From CAZUGA01 sp964619885 (GTDB lineage: Bacteria > Pseudomonadota > Gammaproteobacteria > Methylococcales > UBA1147), in assembly GCA_964619885.1 (NCBI GenBank), contig CAZUGA010000010.1:41759-105758 (forward strand): a stretch of 64,000 nucleotides of DNA, in the 5' to 3' direction. Of this stretch, positions 18,476-27,864 are shown in pieces. Under the pieces are notes generated by a model. It did no database searches. It had not been told where the DNA came from and saw only the letters and a list, made by a program, of their open reading frames with translations. The position numbers were made by a program, and so were the translations under genes. The number at the start of each line of letters is the position of its first letter. Positions within the stretch are counted from its first letter, which is position 1.

Positions 18476-18983
18476 CCAACTAATATTTATCGAAATAACT
18501 AGGCGCGTAATAACGCGAAATTCATTCTACGCGAGTGGCAACTATAAGACTGTAACAAAATCTATGTAACTGCCCATCATTGAACCCGGTAACGGGTAAG
18601 GATAGGTACTATGATTAAGAAAGAATTCCAGGCAATTTTCAACCCGAAGGAGCCACTCAAAACGGAAATTTAATCTTACTTCGACCCCTATTATTCCTCG
18701 CCGATTATCGACCTCGATTATTCTAAAATGACCTTAAGGCTAAGGCGGCGATCATGCCAGCTCCTGCTGGATGTCGTTGATCAGTTTCTGACATTTGGCT
18801 TGCTAAATTGCGTCGAAAATTGACCCAGTATTTGCACTGAATTTTGACCCGCCTATTCGAGCCAGATTATGGTTCATTTTTACGGATTAATGTTTTATTT
18901 TTTCTCCTTGTTACAGGTTGAATGTCTAAATCGGTAGATGTCATTGCCGGTTTCGATAATATGACAATGATGCGTCCCCGAGT
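18476..18983. other. Intergenic region, 508 bases
   Basis: It contains a short frame from 18611 (MIKKEFQAIFNPKEPLKTEI, then stop) with open continuation, and two TTGACCC copies about 30 bases apart near 18820-18855. None of these is enough to call a gene or an element end. Probably remnant sequence left of the IS256 relic. Confidence 0.35.
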
Positions 18984-19226
18984 TCGATAGAGTCGGTGTT
19001 TGCTACGGTCCGTTTACGAACGACTCGAACGAAAAGCTGTGGCGACAGAAAAACAACACTGACAACGGCCTACAAATTAATGTCAACTGTCAAGAATAAC
19101 TGGAATCGACTACGGGGCTATAAATTACTGGCTGATGTCGATGAAGGTGTCAAATTCAAAGATGGGGAACGTGTAGAATTGGATCCATTACAGGGTACTA
19201 CCGAATCAGCCATACACCAGAATTGA
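18984..19226 (+). mobile_element. C-terminal remnant of an IS256-family (mutator-type) transposase
   Basis: The frame reads SIESVFATVRLRTTRTKSC, then TTAYKLMSTVKNNWNRLRGY and ADVDEGVKFKDGER, to TGA at 19224. This is the typical end of IS256 transposases (STFATVRxRTxRTKGC, WxRLRG, GVKFxDG). The DDE catalytic part is absent and no inverted repeat was found, so the element is a non-functional relic of about 80 codons. It abuts the RAYT relic on the other strand without a spacer. Confidence 0.8.
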
Positions 19227-19730
19227 CTATAGCTCAATAAGTTCAAGGGTCCAGTCTTTACTTATATTATCATATTTCCGCGCTAAACCATGTTCTTCTA
19301 CCATAGCGAGATTTAAGCGCCGGATAGTTTGTGAAACCGTGCAGTAATTGCCAACATTGAATTTTTTAGCAATTTCTGTCAGCCGCATTTGCCCTTGGGT
19401 CTGACATAATTTCTCGGCCATCCAACGCACATAATTTCTCGGCTGACGTCTCCGGACAGACTTTAATATGGTTTGTCTGTCACAGCCAAAATTTTCTTGC
19501 ACCGATTGGAGAATAGCCTCTACCCCAATCACTGGCCTTGTTTCTTTCTCGACCCGCTCACCAGAAAGGTCTACACCCACTAGCGCATTTTCTCGAAATA
19601 GCTTATCACCCAATATAGCGGACATCCGGCCCGACCCATAAAACTTGTCTATTTCACTATCGTTCCCCCTATCCACAAATGTTCGGTACGCTTTGTAGGG
19701 ACGCTGATTGATACCGCAGTAAATATCGCG
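19227..19730 (-). pseudogene. C-terminal part of a REP-associated tyrosine transposase (RAYT, IS200-like)
   Basis: About 167 codons are open, from after a TAA at 19731 to TAG at 19227; the longest start is GTG 19676. The text matches the distal half of RAYT proteins: PYKAYRTFVDRGNDSEIDKF, then SAILGDKLFRENALVGVD, and a DnaA/Trp-repressor-like helix-turn-helix (NYVRWMAEKLCQ, MRLTEIAKKFNVGNYCTVSQ). The Y1 nuclease half with the HUH motif and catalytic Tyr is missing, so it cannot transpose. RAYTs act on REP palindromes; two REP-like hairpins are present in this window (43102 and 63957). Confidence 0.7.
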
Positions 19731-19919
19731 TTAAGACGGCTTAACTTAGTGCCATTCGGGTCTGTCCCTTGTTCTTCTCTACAAATTTTTAGATGCTGTT
19801 TATTTTGCGTTTACTCTGGTTCAATATCGGTTGGCGCTCAAAAAGGCCTTCAATTCCTTTTCGAAAGCATTTTGTATCAAAGTTTTGCAAGCTGGCAATA
19901 GCCCCTTTGAAGAGTACGA

Positions 19920-22022
19920 CTATAATCTGGACAAGAATTTCTTAGCCGTATCCAGTGAAAGCGGATGATAGTACAAAAAACCTTGCACCAAATCGAAATC
20001 AACTCTATTAAACCATTCGCAGTTTTGGTCAGAATCAACGTTCTTCGCGGTCAATGTCAAACCAGCCTGTTTTGCCGATGCAGCCAGAGCTACTAATTTG
20101 TGCGTATCATCCGAACTGTCATCAAATTCCGCACAATCGATCTTGATGCCGTTAAATTGATACTTTTTTAAATCCTCTATTTGAATAGATTGCTTCGCGG
20201 GAACTTCCGCTATGATTTTGATCCCAGAAAGTGCCAATTTATTCATTTTTTCAAGCAAATTATCCGCGGGATATTGCAATATTCGGGTTGGCACTTCGAT
20301 CTGTAGATTAACACCAGAAAATTTATTTCGCGCCAGTATAAGTTCCAGACTGTCGACAAAGCCCGCTTCGCAAATTTTTTCAACCGAAACATTGACTGCT
20401 ATTCTCAATTCCTTTAGGCCAAACATTGACAAATCGTCAAAATCGCTGCAAACCCGTTTTATTACCCAATCGTCAATATGCGGCATCAATCCGTATTCCT
20501 GCACCATGGGTAAAAATTCATCTGGAAAAATTAGGCCTTTGGACGGATGCTGCCACCGAAGAAAAGTTTCCAGACCGACGACAAGCTTCTCATCCCTACT
20601 CATTATCGGCTGGTACGCGAGCAATAATTGATTCAATTCCAAGACGTCGAATAGAGCCCCCTGATTTGCGTCGTCATTGTCCGACTCATGTTGGGTCGAA
20701 TAGAAACAATATCCATTTTTACGTCCTTTCTTAACCCTGTACATAGCCGAATCGGCGCGCTCTATAAGGCTGTCTTTAGAATCACCGTCTTTTGGGTACA
20801 CCGAAACCCCGATACTCGCGGTAATAGAAAAACCTTTTCCATCAATAATCAATGGTTTACTAATATTCCCGAGAATTTTATCTGCGATAACTTCGATTTG
20901 TTCGATGGACCCAATATGCGGTAGCATCAAAATAAATTCATCGCCGCCGAATCGGGCTAATGTATCACCGGCTCGCAGTCCGCTGCGCAAACGCTCGGCA
21001 AACATCTGTAACACCTTATCACCGGTGCGGTGACCTAAAGAGTCATTAATCTCTTTAAATCCGTCCAAATCTATGAACATAACAACCAGCAAATGGCCAT
21101 GACGCTTTGCGTGATCTAATGCTAAATTGAGCCGATCGGTCAACAACCACCGATTGGGTAGCCCCGTCAAATTATCGTGATACGCCTGAAAATTGGTTTT
21201 GTCTTTGGATTCATTACGCAGTGAAATCTCTCGTGCTACGCCTAAAGTTCCCCGTTCGGTCTTAGTACCTTTCGCGAAATTCGAATAAACGCCAATAGAA
21301 TTTAACTCAATATCAACTATGCGAAAATCGGATGCATTAGCAACCAAATGACCGCCTTTACCCCTAAGCTTAACCTTTAAATTTCGCGTGGCTCTATCAT
21401 CCGAACGTCGCTCACTAAACGCATGCTTCGCTGAATCCATATCACTTTCGCAAATGATGGTCGTGAAATGTTTACCGACTAGTTCCCCGGTCGCATACCC
21501 CAAAAGTGGTTCGACCCGTTTATTGACAAATATGAACTTACCCGATTTATCCAATAAATAAATGAAATCCGGAAACTGATTTGAGAGATAGCGGTGCAAC
21601 CGCTCGGATTCTCTAATTTTTTGGTGTAAGACCTTTTTTTGCTCGCGTAGCATTTGCCTTTTTAAGACATCGGCTACGGTATTGAGAAGCTCGTGAGGAT
21701 TAAAGGGTTTGCGGATGAACGCAACAGCTTTGTGTTTTAAAGCGCTGATGGCAGCATCGATATGGTTGTCCCCACTCAACACCACGATCTCGGTGGGCAA
21801 CCGGCTATTGTTGATGTAGTCCATCACATCATGCCCTGTCATGCCGGGCATAATTAGGTCCAATACGCAAAGATCAAATTCTTGACGGCTCAGGCAGTTA
21901 ATCGCGTCGCCGCCGCACTGGGCAGTTGAGATTGAATAATTTTTGGGTGCAAATAATTGCCTCAGCGTTTTCAGCATATGAGGCTCATCATCGACGAGCA
22001 ATATCCGTGGGTTTTGTTCCAT
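19920..22022 (-). CDS. Response regulator with REC-PAS-GGDEF-EAL domains; EAL degenerate
   Basis: A 700-residue regulator. REC (about 5-120) has phospho-acceptor Asp55 in LCVLDLIMPGMTG; PAS is about 140-265; GGDEF has the intact motif RFGGDEFILMLP (359-363) after DNLTGLPNRW, so diguanylate cyclase activity is possible. The EAL domain (about 440-700) keeps Glu in VGLETFLRW but lacks the DDFGxGYSS stretch (it has IAEVPAKQSIQIED) and has AKNVDSDQNC instead of AEGVExxxQ, so c-di-GMP hydrolysis is unlikely. Starts 25 bases after the HDOD-kinase gene, its presumed partner: the kinase would phosphorylate REC and tune c-di-GMP output. Confidence 0.9.
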   Translation of the reverse strand: MEQNPRILLVDDEPHMLKTLRQLFAPKNYSISTAQCGGDAINCLSRQEFDLCVLDLIMPGMTGHDVMDYINNSRLPTEIVVLSGDNHIDAAISALKHKAVAFIRKPFNPHELLNTVADVLKRQMLREQKKVLHQKIRESERLHRYLSNQFPDFIYLLDKSGKFIFVNKRVEPLLGYATGELVGKHFTTIICESDMDSAKHAFSERRSDDRATRNLKVKLRGKGGHLVANASDFRIVDIELNSIGVYSNFAKGTKTERGTLGVAREISLRNESKDKTNFQAYHDNLTGLPNRWLLTDRLNLALDHAKRHGHLLVVMFIDLDGFKEINDSLGHRTGDKVLQMFAERLRSGLRAGDTLARFGGDEFILMLPHIGSIEQIEVIADKILGNISKPLIIDGKGFSITASIGVSVYPKDGDSKDSLIERADSAMYRVKKGRKNGYCFYSTQHESDNDDANQGALFDVLELNQLLLAYQPIMSRDEKLVVGLETFLRWQHPSKGLIFPDEFLPMVQEYGLMPHIDDWVIKRVCSDFDDLSMFGLKELRIAVNVSVEKICEAGFVDSLELILARNKFSGVNLQIEVPTRILQYPADNLLEKMNKLALSGIKIIAEVPAKQSIQIEDLKKYQFNGIKIDCAEFDDSSDDTHKLVALAASAKQAGLTLTAKNVDSDQNCEWFNRVDFDLVQGFLYYHPLSLDTAKKFLSRL

Positions 22023-22047
22023 AATGGAGGAGATCGTCTCCAGTCGC

Positions 22048-24213
22048 TTAAATTTTCGGTAGCAATACGCGAAAACTTGTACCTTTACCTACTTGTGTTT
22101 TGCAATGGATTAGACCGTCAATTTCGGTCACCAGATTTTTAACGATAAATAGACCTATTCCGCGCCTTTTTCCCTTGACGCTAATCTTGGGCAAGAATAA
22201 TTTATCCATGACCTCCTGCGGAATACCTCGCCCCGTATCGGCAACCACAATTTCCGTATACTGTTTCGCTTGCACCATTACATTTGCCTTAGTCGTAATT
22301 TTTATTTTACCGCTATCTATTATTGACTCAGTCGAATTCTTTAATAAGTTAACCAGAATCTGCTTTAACGCGTCCGAATTAACCGTAATATTACCCACCT
22401 GATCGCTCGGTTTAAAGATTATTCTTACTCGATTGGGAATAAAATACGATTCTTGGTACAAACTAATCAAATCTGAAATTATCGCGTTGATACTAATAAC
22501 TTCATTGGGTTCTTTAGGCTCTTCAGAAGCGTCTGAGATTTGAGCAATTATTCTCCCAATACGATCGATTTCCATGCCGATTATATTCAGTTCCTCGCGA
22601 TGCGCACCTTCGGACTTAGAATCTAATATATCGATATAGTTTTTCAGTATACAAAGTGGATTGCTAACCTCATGAATCAGGCTGCGAACACGGTCCGGGT
22701 TTAGGTCACGACCCAACGTAATCGCACGATCCGTTTTAGTTTTAGTCCGTAAGTAAGCAAAAGCGGCACCCGCAATATGACAAAATTCTTGTAGCATTTC
22801 CGAATGGCTCATTGCATTCGTCAAGTCATAATCCCGCACGCCAACAACCAATACAGCGAAAACGTCACTATTATCGCAAACAGGTAAACAACGTATGCCG
22901 TCACTGGCACAGAGACGGGCAACTCTGCAATCTACAAGACTGAAAGAAGGTTCAGACTTGGTCAATATACTTTGCACCTGGGTTTTCTGTCTAAAGCACT
23001 GAGAGATTGCACTGCTATCATCCTGGGTATTGACATCAACAGGCGTATCTCCATTGCGTTTACGACCGACTACTGCACTCATTAAGATCGAACCCTCATC
23101 ATTCGGCATGAACAATACAACTTGTTTATACCCAAACAAAACGTAGGCACTGACTTGTATGATATTGATCAGTTCGTGTTCCGATTCCGCGGAGCCTATT
23201 AATAAGCGAATCGAATCGATTCTCGCCTGATCACGAACCAAATTGGAAAGCTCACCGGAAGAATTTGCAGAAAACCCAGTCCGAAGGTCTGTCTTGTTTG
23301 CCGTTTCACAGCCAAAACCCGCATCTAGCGGCCTCCTGTATTCCAAGTCAATAGACATCGAATCTGCGATCTCCGATACCTCGTTATCGGTTTCGCATAT
23401 AAATTTATTCAGAGTTTCATTACTCAATCTAAACATACGATCTGCGATGTCGTAGGCATCAACACTGTGGGTATACGAACTGGATACCAGCCGCCCGGCC
23501 AAAAAGATGATCTTGACTAGTAAATCCGCTTCGCAAATTTCTTCGAAAGGGTCTTGTTGGCTAGATATCGCTTTGGCCACAACCGACCGCAATTTCCATT
23601 GGTCAACCAGCCAAGCTCCGGCATCACAGCGATTAAATCCGAACTGCTTTGTTTCCTGCAACAATAGGTCAAAACCCGACGCCATCTGGGAACAACTATA
23701 TTCAGAAGAAAAATTACTGGCGATGACTAACTCACCTACATTGTGCAACAGCCCGGCCATATAGGCCTCGTCAACCATTTCATACCCGACAGATTTAGCT
23801 AGGATTCGCGCCATAACCCCACAGCGCAACGAATGGTGCCAAAACCGCTCTAGATCGATAACATCTCCGAGATTAACACTCCCCATTACCTGGCGAATTG
23901 ATGTAGTGATTGCAATCGCTTTGACCGTTTCAATACCCAAAGCTACCAAGGCTAACTCTATACTCGCCAGTGGGCGTACCGGAGACAATGTGGACGAATT
24001 AACGACGGTCAGAATCTTTACCGTCAGGGCCGGATCTTGCTTGATTATTTGCGCAACGCGATCATAGGTTGTGCAATCTCGATTGCACGCCGCAATAGCT
24101 TCGACCAACACGCGGTCTAGCGAAGGCAAACGATGAGTATCAAGCTTTTCGAGTAGCTTTTCCGAAGGTACTGGCATGTGGTGACTACTAACCGCGAACA
24201 AACAACTTGGCAT
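22048..24213 (-). CDS. HDOD-domain sensor histidine kinase
   Basis: A 721-residue protein. Residues about 25-225 form an HDOD domain (HRLPSLDRVLVEAIA, IIKQDPALTVKILTVVNSS, MAGLLHNVGELVIAS). About 330-490 is a GAF-like region. The kinase core follows, with His514 in SLIHEVSNPLCILKNYIDIL, then ATP-binding motifs NLLKNSTES, VADTGRGIP and KRRGIGLFIVKNLV. No membrane helix is present, so it senses a cytoplasmic signal. The ATG at 24213 has GGAA upstream; MPVPSEK at 24177 is an alternative. Co-transcribed with the downstream REC-PAS-GGDEF-EAL gene. Confidence 0.9.
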   Translation of the reverse strand: MPSCLFAVSSHHMPVPSEKLLEKLDTHRLPSLDRVLVEAIAACNRDCTTYDRVAQIIKQDPALTVKILTVVNSSTLSPVRPLASIELALVALGIETVKAIAITTSIRQVMGSVNLGDVIDLERFWHHSLRCGVMARILAKSVGYEMVDEAYMAGLLHNVGELVIASNFSSEYSCSQMASGFDLLLQETKQFGFNRCDAGAWLVDQWKLRSVVAKAISSQQDPFEEICEADLLVKIIFLAGRLVSSSYTHSVDAYDIADRMFRLSNETLNKFICETDNEVSEIADSMSIDLEYRRPLDAGFGCETANKTDLRTGFSANSSGELSNLVRDQARIDSIRLLIGSAESEHELINIIQVSAYVLFGYKQVVLFMPNDEGSILMSAVVGRKRNGDTPVDVNTQDDSSAISQCFRQKTQVQSILTKSEPSFSLVDCRVARLCASDGIRCLPVCDNSDVFAVLVVGVRDYDLTNAMSHSEMLQEFCHIAGAAFAYLRTKTKTDRAITLGRDLNPDRVRSLIHEVSNPLCILKNYIDILDSKSEGAHREELNIIGMEIDRIGRIIAQISDASEEPKEPNEVISINAIISDLISLYQESYFIPNRVRIIFKPSDQVGNITVNSDALKQILVNLLKNSTESIIDSGKIKITTKANVMVQAKQYTEIVVADTGRGIPQEVMDKLFLPKISVKGKRRGIGLFIVKNLVTEIDGLIHCKTQVGKGTSFRVLLPKI

Positions 24214-24325
24214 GATAATTCCAATTTATAAGCCAAAAATGCGCGTATAGCTTACACCAAAATAGGCATATACCTTCTATTTTTTGTCAGCATTTACCGA
24301 CAATTTAATTTAAATATCATATTAT

Positions 24326-24760
24326 TCAGTAACTTCCCTGAATATACTTTTCCAATTCCCGAATCTTAAACTCTTGCTCCGAGATAATTTGCTTGACGAT
24401 ATCACCTATACTCACTATCCCAATCAAATTCTCGTTCTCCAATACGGGCAAATGGCGAACTCGTTTTTGTGTCATCAGCGCCATACAATTTTCAACCGAA
24501 TCTACCGGTGTAACATAAACAACATTGCTAACCATTACGTCCCCTACCAGGGTTTGTCTGGACGATTTACCCTTCAAGATAACATTCCTGGCATAGTCCC
24601 GTTCCGAGAACATACCAACCAATGCTTCCTTATTAAGAACCAACAATGCACCAATATTTTGCTCCGCCATCAACTGAAGTCCCTGGTAAACTGACGTATC
24701 GGGTGATACAGAGCAAATATTAATTGGTTTAGACTTTAAGATTTGTTTGACAGTATTCAT
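24326..24760 (-). CDS. CBS-pair domain protein
   Basis: A 144-residue protein made of two CBS repeats: residues about 8-65 (KPINICSVSPDTSVYQGLQL, then NIGALLVLNKEALVGMFSERD) and about 75-130 (VMVSNVVYVTPVDSVENCMA, RVRHLPVLENENLIGIVSIGD). Such stand-alone CBS pairs bind adenosine nucleotides and modulate unknown partners. ATG 24760 is preferred because GGGGATAAAG precedes it; a start 14 codons upstream lacks one. It lies upstream of the HDOD-kinase gene on the same strand, separated by about 110 bases. Confidence 0.88.
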   Translation of the reverse strand: MNTVKQILKSKPINICSVSPDTSVYQGLQLMAEQNIGALLVLNKEALVGMFSERDYARNVILKGKSSRQTLVGDVMVSNVVYVTPVDSVENCMALMTQKRVRHLPVLENENLIGIVSIGDIVKQIISEQEFKIRELEKYIQGSY

Positions 24761-25069
24761 GACTTTATCCCCGTTTTTTTGATGGACAGAACTGGTTCCC
24801 ATTCTTCTCGTTCACGCCCGTGCTTGGCTATATTCAGACTTTTAGAATCACACAGAAATTCATTCTTCAGACGTTATTATTTGAAAGAGTCCCCACATCA
24901 TTGCGTCCGTTCAATCCGGCTGGGACATCAATATCATTACCTCCACAGTCAATTTACCCACTGCCATCATCAAATCGTGGATCAAAAATTGGCAGCCCCA
25001 TTCGTCAAATGTAACAAATCTCCAAATCGCGGAATTAGATAAGCATACGGAATCACGATAAATTGGAGC

Positions 25070-25453
25070 TTACTTCTTGTCCCGGAGCATTCCTTTCAAA
25101 TCGGCAAAAGGTCTAAATGTAGCGACAGATTCTTGTTCATTCTTGATGCTTGTAGCGCCGTACCTTGCATCCTCAATATAACGTTGATGTTCATTATCGT
25201 GACAATACAGGCAAAGCAGTTCCCAATTACTACCATCCAATGGATTATTGTCATGATCATGATCACGATGGTGAACGGTGAGTTCTCGCAAATTCTCTCG
25301 GGTGAATTCCCTACGGCAACGCCCACAAATCCAAGGGTACAGTTTTAAGGCCCGCTCTCTATAGCCCTGCTCTCTCAATTCCCGATTGCGCCGAGCTGCC
25401 GCGACAATTTCATCACCACCACCCGGATCTCGATTGCCACTATTAGACTTCAT
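25070..25453 (-). CDS. YajD-like HNH nuclease domain protein
   Basis: A 127-residue protein with an HNH domain: two zinc-finger Cys pairs (CGRCRREF and CLYCHDNEH) and the catalytic HHRDHDHDNNP between them. N- and C-terminal stretches (YRERALKLYPWICG, FADLKGML) match the YajD family of gammaproteobacteria. The family is presumed to cut or bind nucleic acid, but its role is not established. The rich GGGD start region is typical. It is transcribed alone by position. Confidence 0.85.
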   Translation of the reverse strand: MKSNSGNRDPGGGDEIVAAARRNRELREQGYRERALKLYPWICGRCRREFTRENLRELTVHHRDHDHDNNPLDGSNWELLCLYCHDNEHQRYIEDARYGATSIKNEQESVATFRPFADLKGMLRDKK

Positions 25454-25950
25454 AGACGACCTCTATAAAGGTATTGATATCATAAAACGAACTTGGAAAA
25501 TAAAGCTTAACACGGCTGTTCTATGCAGGTAAAACGGTAGAAATAGATAGATCATAAATCACACCATTCGTGGCTCCCGATCAATTTTTCTTTATGCCAA
25601 TGGAATATCTCAAGATCTAAGCTTTGCAGGATAAATTACCCGTTGCTTGTTCACACTCGATTGATTGTATTGCAAAAATACATGACCAAGGATTTGCTGC
25701 GCGCACCTTTGAATTTCCCATCTGGTTGCTGTTGTAAACCTTTTTTTTCAGACCAAACCGATTAATTCAACTCCGTTGGTTTTCTTTACAAGCGGCATCG
25801 ATAACGCCCACGTAGAATAGTTAAGTAACTGTTCTTTAAAAAAATAATTAAATTGGCGAGCTATATGCTAGATCTGTTGCAAGCGTACGATGAATACGCA
25901 GAAAACAATTTAAAAATCGCGTAGAAACTATAAGAACTCGAGTAACAACC
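25454..25950. other. Intergenic region, about 500 bases
   Basis: AT-rich. It contains a 19-codon frame at 25865-25924 (MLDLLQAYDEYAENNLKIA) with no clear ribosome site. No RNA gene or repeat is recognised. Confidence 0.35.
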
Positions 25951-26094
25951 ATGTCATCAAACGAATTTGTGAGCATACTAGCAATCGTCTGCTTAATCAC
26001 CAGCATAGCATTATCCGTTAGAGCAGAAGAATACCCTGTCCACGACCGAGTCACACAGGAATCGCAAAATCTGGACCAAGGACCGCCCCCGTAG
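25951..26094 (+). CDS. Possible small secreted peptide (47 residues)
   Basis: ATG 25951 to TAG 26092 encodes a near-ideal Sec signal (SILAIVCLITSIALSVRA) followed by a short acidic tail EEYPVHDRVTQESQNLDQG. The hydrophobic core and an AxA-type cleavage site make translation plausible. No good ribosome site is seen, and the stretch after the stop does not continue any recognised protein, so it may be the head of a lost gene. No family recognised. Confidence 0.3.
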   Translation: MSSNEFVSILAIVCLITSIALSVRAEEYPVHDRVTQESQNLDQGPPP

Positions 26095-26412
26095 CCACTA
26101 CGTGGTTCGGTCCCGCCTAAAGCCTTGTGCACGTCGACAACAAAAGGTATGACAAGGATGCAAGCGTTCATTTATTCAACACCCTGCACAGAAGAATCAT
26201 CGTTACTCCAAAGTTGCATTATTAAAGAACAGACGTCGACCAATAAACCTTCAGAATTTTATTCACGGCATTTGCATACTGTCTGGTCGCCAGTACTTCT
26301 AAGAAGCAAATAACTTCCTAAAAACGCATTGAGTCATCCATCACGGTTGATAGACAGATTCGCATTTAGCAAGCACCGACAAATTTAACCATCCAATCGC
26401 TACCGATATAGT
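26095..26412. other. Intergenic region, 318 bases
   Basis: A spacer upstream of the gatB stop codon. No gene, RNA or terminator with a clear T-tract was recognised. Confidence 0.35.
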
Positions 26413-27852
26413 TTATTCTGACTTTCCCAATTTAAGTTTCAATATCTTGTTGACCTCACCGGGGTTAGCCTTTCCCTGCGTGGCTTTCATGACTTGGCCT
26501 ACAAAAAAACCTAGAAGCTTATCTTTACCCGAACGGTATTGTTCAACTTGAGTCGGGTTTGCCTCGATGACTCGATCAATAATCGCCTCGATCTCACCGC
26601 TATCGGTGATTTGCTTTAGCCCTTGTTGCTCGATGATCTGGTCCGCACTCTGACGACCATCCCACATTTGCTCAAAAACCTGTTTTGCCATCTTGCCCGA
26701 AATCGAATCGTCCGCAATTCGTTTCAGCAAACCGGCCAATTGATCCTCATCAATAGGGCTCGCTTTTATTTCCAGCCCCGCTTTGTTAAGCGCACCAGAT
26801 AACTCAACGATCACCCAATTGGCGCACAACTTCGCATCGCAACCCGAGATTGTGAGAACTCTCTCAAAATAATCGGCAAGCTCACGCACTGAGGTCAAGA
26901 TGGCGGCGTCGCTTCCAGTGAGTCCAAAATCCGATTGGAATCGCAAGCGTTTTTGATCCGGCAATTCCGGCAGCTGGTTTTTGACCTCGATCAAAAAGGA
27001 ATCTTCTATTTGCAAAGGTAATAAATCGGGATCCGGAAAATATCGATAGTCGTTGGATTCTTCTTTGCTGCGCATCGGACGGGTTTCGTCCTTGTCCGAA
27101 TCGTACAAACGGGTTTCCTGTACCACACAACCACCGCCCTCGATCAAATCAATCTGCCGCTCCACCTCGAAGTTGATCGCTTTCTCAACAAATTTGAATG
27201 AATTCAGGTTTTTGATTTCTGTGCGGGTTCCAAATTCTTTTTGACCCTTGGGCCGTATCGAAACGTTTGCATCGCAACGGAACGACCCTTCCTGCATGTT
27301 TCCGTCACAAATATCCAAATAACGCACCAATTCATGTATTTTTTTCATGTAGGCGACCGCCTCGGCTGCGCAGCGCATATCCGGTTCCGACACGATTTCC
27401 AACAACGGCGTACCGGCCCTGTTCAAATCGATACCCGATAATCCCTGAAAATCTTCGTGCAACGATTTGCCCGCATCTTCTTCCAGGTGTGCCCGGGTGA
27501 CCCCCACCATTTTCTCGTCTCCATTGGCCGCTATATTCAAATAACCCTTGCCAACCACCGGCAGTTCGAATTGGCTAATCTGATAACCCTTGGGTAAATC
27601 CGGATAAAAATAGTTTTTGCGCGCGAATACGGATAGGGGCGCAATTTCCGCCTGTATAGCCAAACCAAACTTGATCGCCATACGCACAGCCTCCTGATTT
27701 AACACCGGTAACACACCAGGTAAACCCAAATCAACCGCACAGGCCTGTGTATTCGGATTCGCACCATAAGCGGTGGAAGCACCGGAAAATATCTTGGATT
27801 TTGTCGCAAGCTGGGCATGAATTTCCAGCCCAATTACTGTTTCCCATTCCAT
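26413..27852 (-). CDS. gatB: Aspartyl/glutamyl-tRNA(Asn/Gln) amidotransferase subunit B
   Basis: A 479-residue subunit that activates Glu-tRNA(Gln) or Asp-tRNA(Asn) with ATP so that ammonia from GatA can amidate it. The GatB kinase-like domain shows WETVIGLEIHAQL, ARKNYFYPDLPKGYQISQFE, DLNRAGTPLLEIVSEPD and RCDANVSIRP; the C-terminal YqeY-like tail has GQVMKATQGKANPGEVNKIL. Length is as expected for the family. Third gene of gatC-gatA-gatB, 12 bases after gatA. Confidence 0.97.
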   Translation of the reverse strand: MEWETVIGLEIHAQLATKSKIFSGASTAYGANPNTQACAVDLGLPGVLPVLNQEAVRMAIKFGLAIQAEIAPLSVFARKNYFYPDLPKGYQISQFELPVVGKGYLNIAANGDEKMVGVTRAHLEEDAGKSLHEDFQGLSGIDLNRAGTPLLEIVSEPDMRCAAEAVAYMKKIHELVRYLDICDGNMQEGSFRCDANVSIRPKGQKEFGTRTEIKNLNSFKFVEKAINFEVERQIDLIEGGGCVVQETRLYDSDKDETRPMRSKEESNDYRYFPDPDLLPLQIEDSFLIEVKNQLPELPDQKRLRFQSDFGLTGSDAAILTSVRELADYFERVLTISGCDAKLCANWVIVELSGALNKAGLEIKASPIDEDQLAGLLKRIADDSISGKMAKQVFEQMWDGRQSADQIIEQQGLKQITDSGEIEAIIDRVIEANPTQVEQYRSGKDKLLGFFVGQVMKATQGKANPGEVNKILKLKLGKSE

Positions 27853-27864
27853 CCTTACACCTCG

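Noticed and set aside
18815..18860. Two TTGACCC copies as insertion-sequence ends
   Set aside because: They are short direct repeats without inverted partners or a linked transposase; not enough to define an element end.
25848..26171. A 107-codon minus-strand frame
   Set aside because: No ribosome site, no family, and it is antisense to the better supported short signal-peptide frame.
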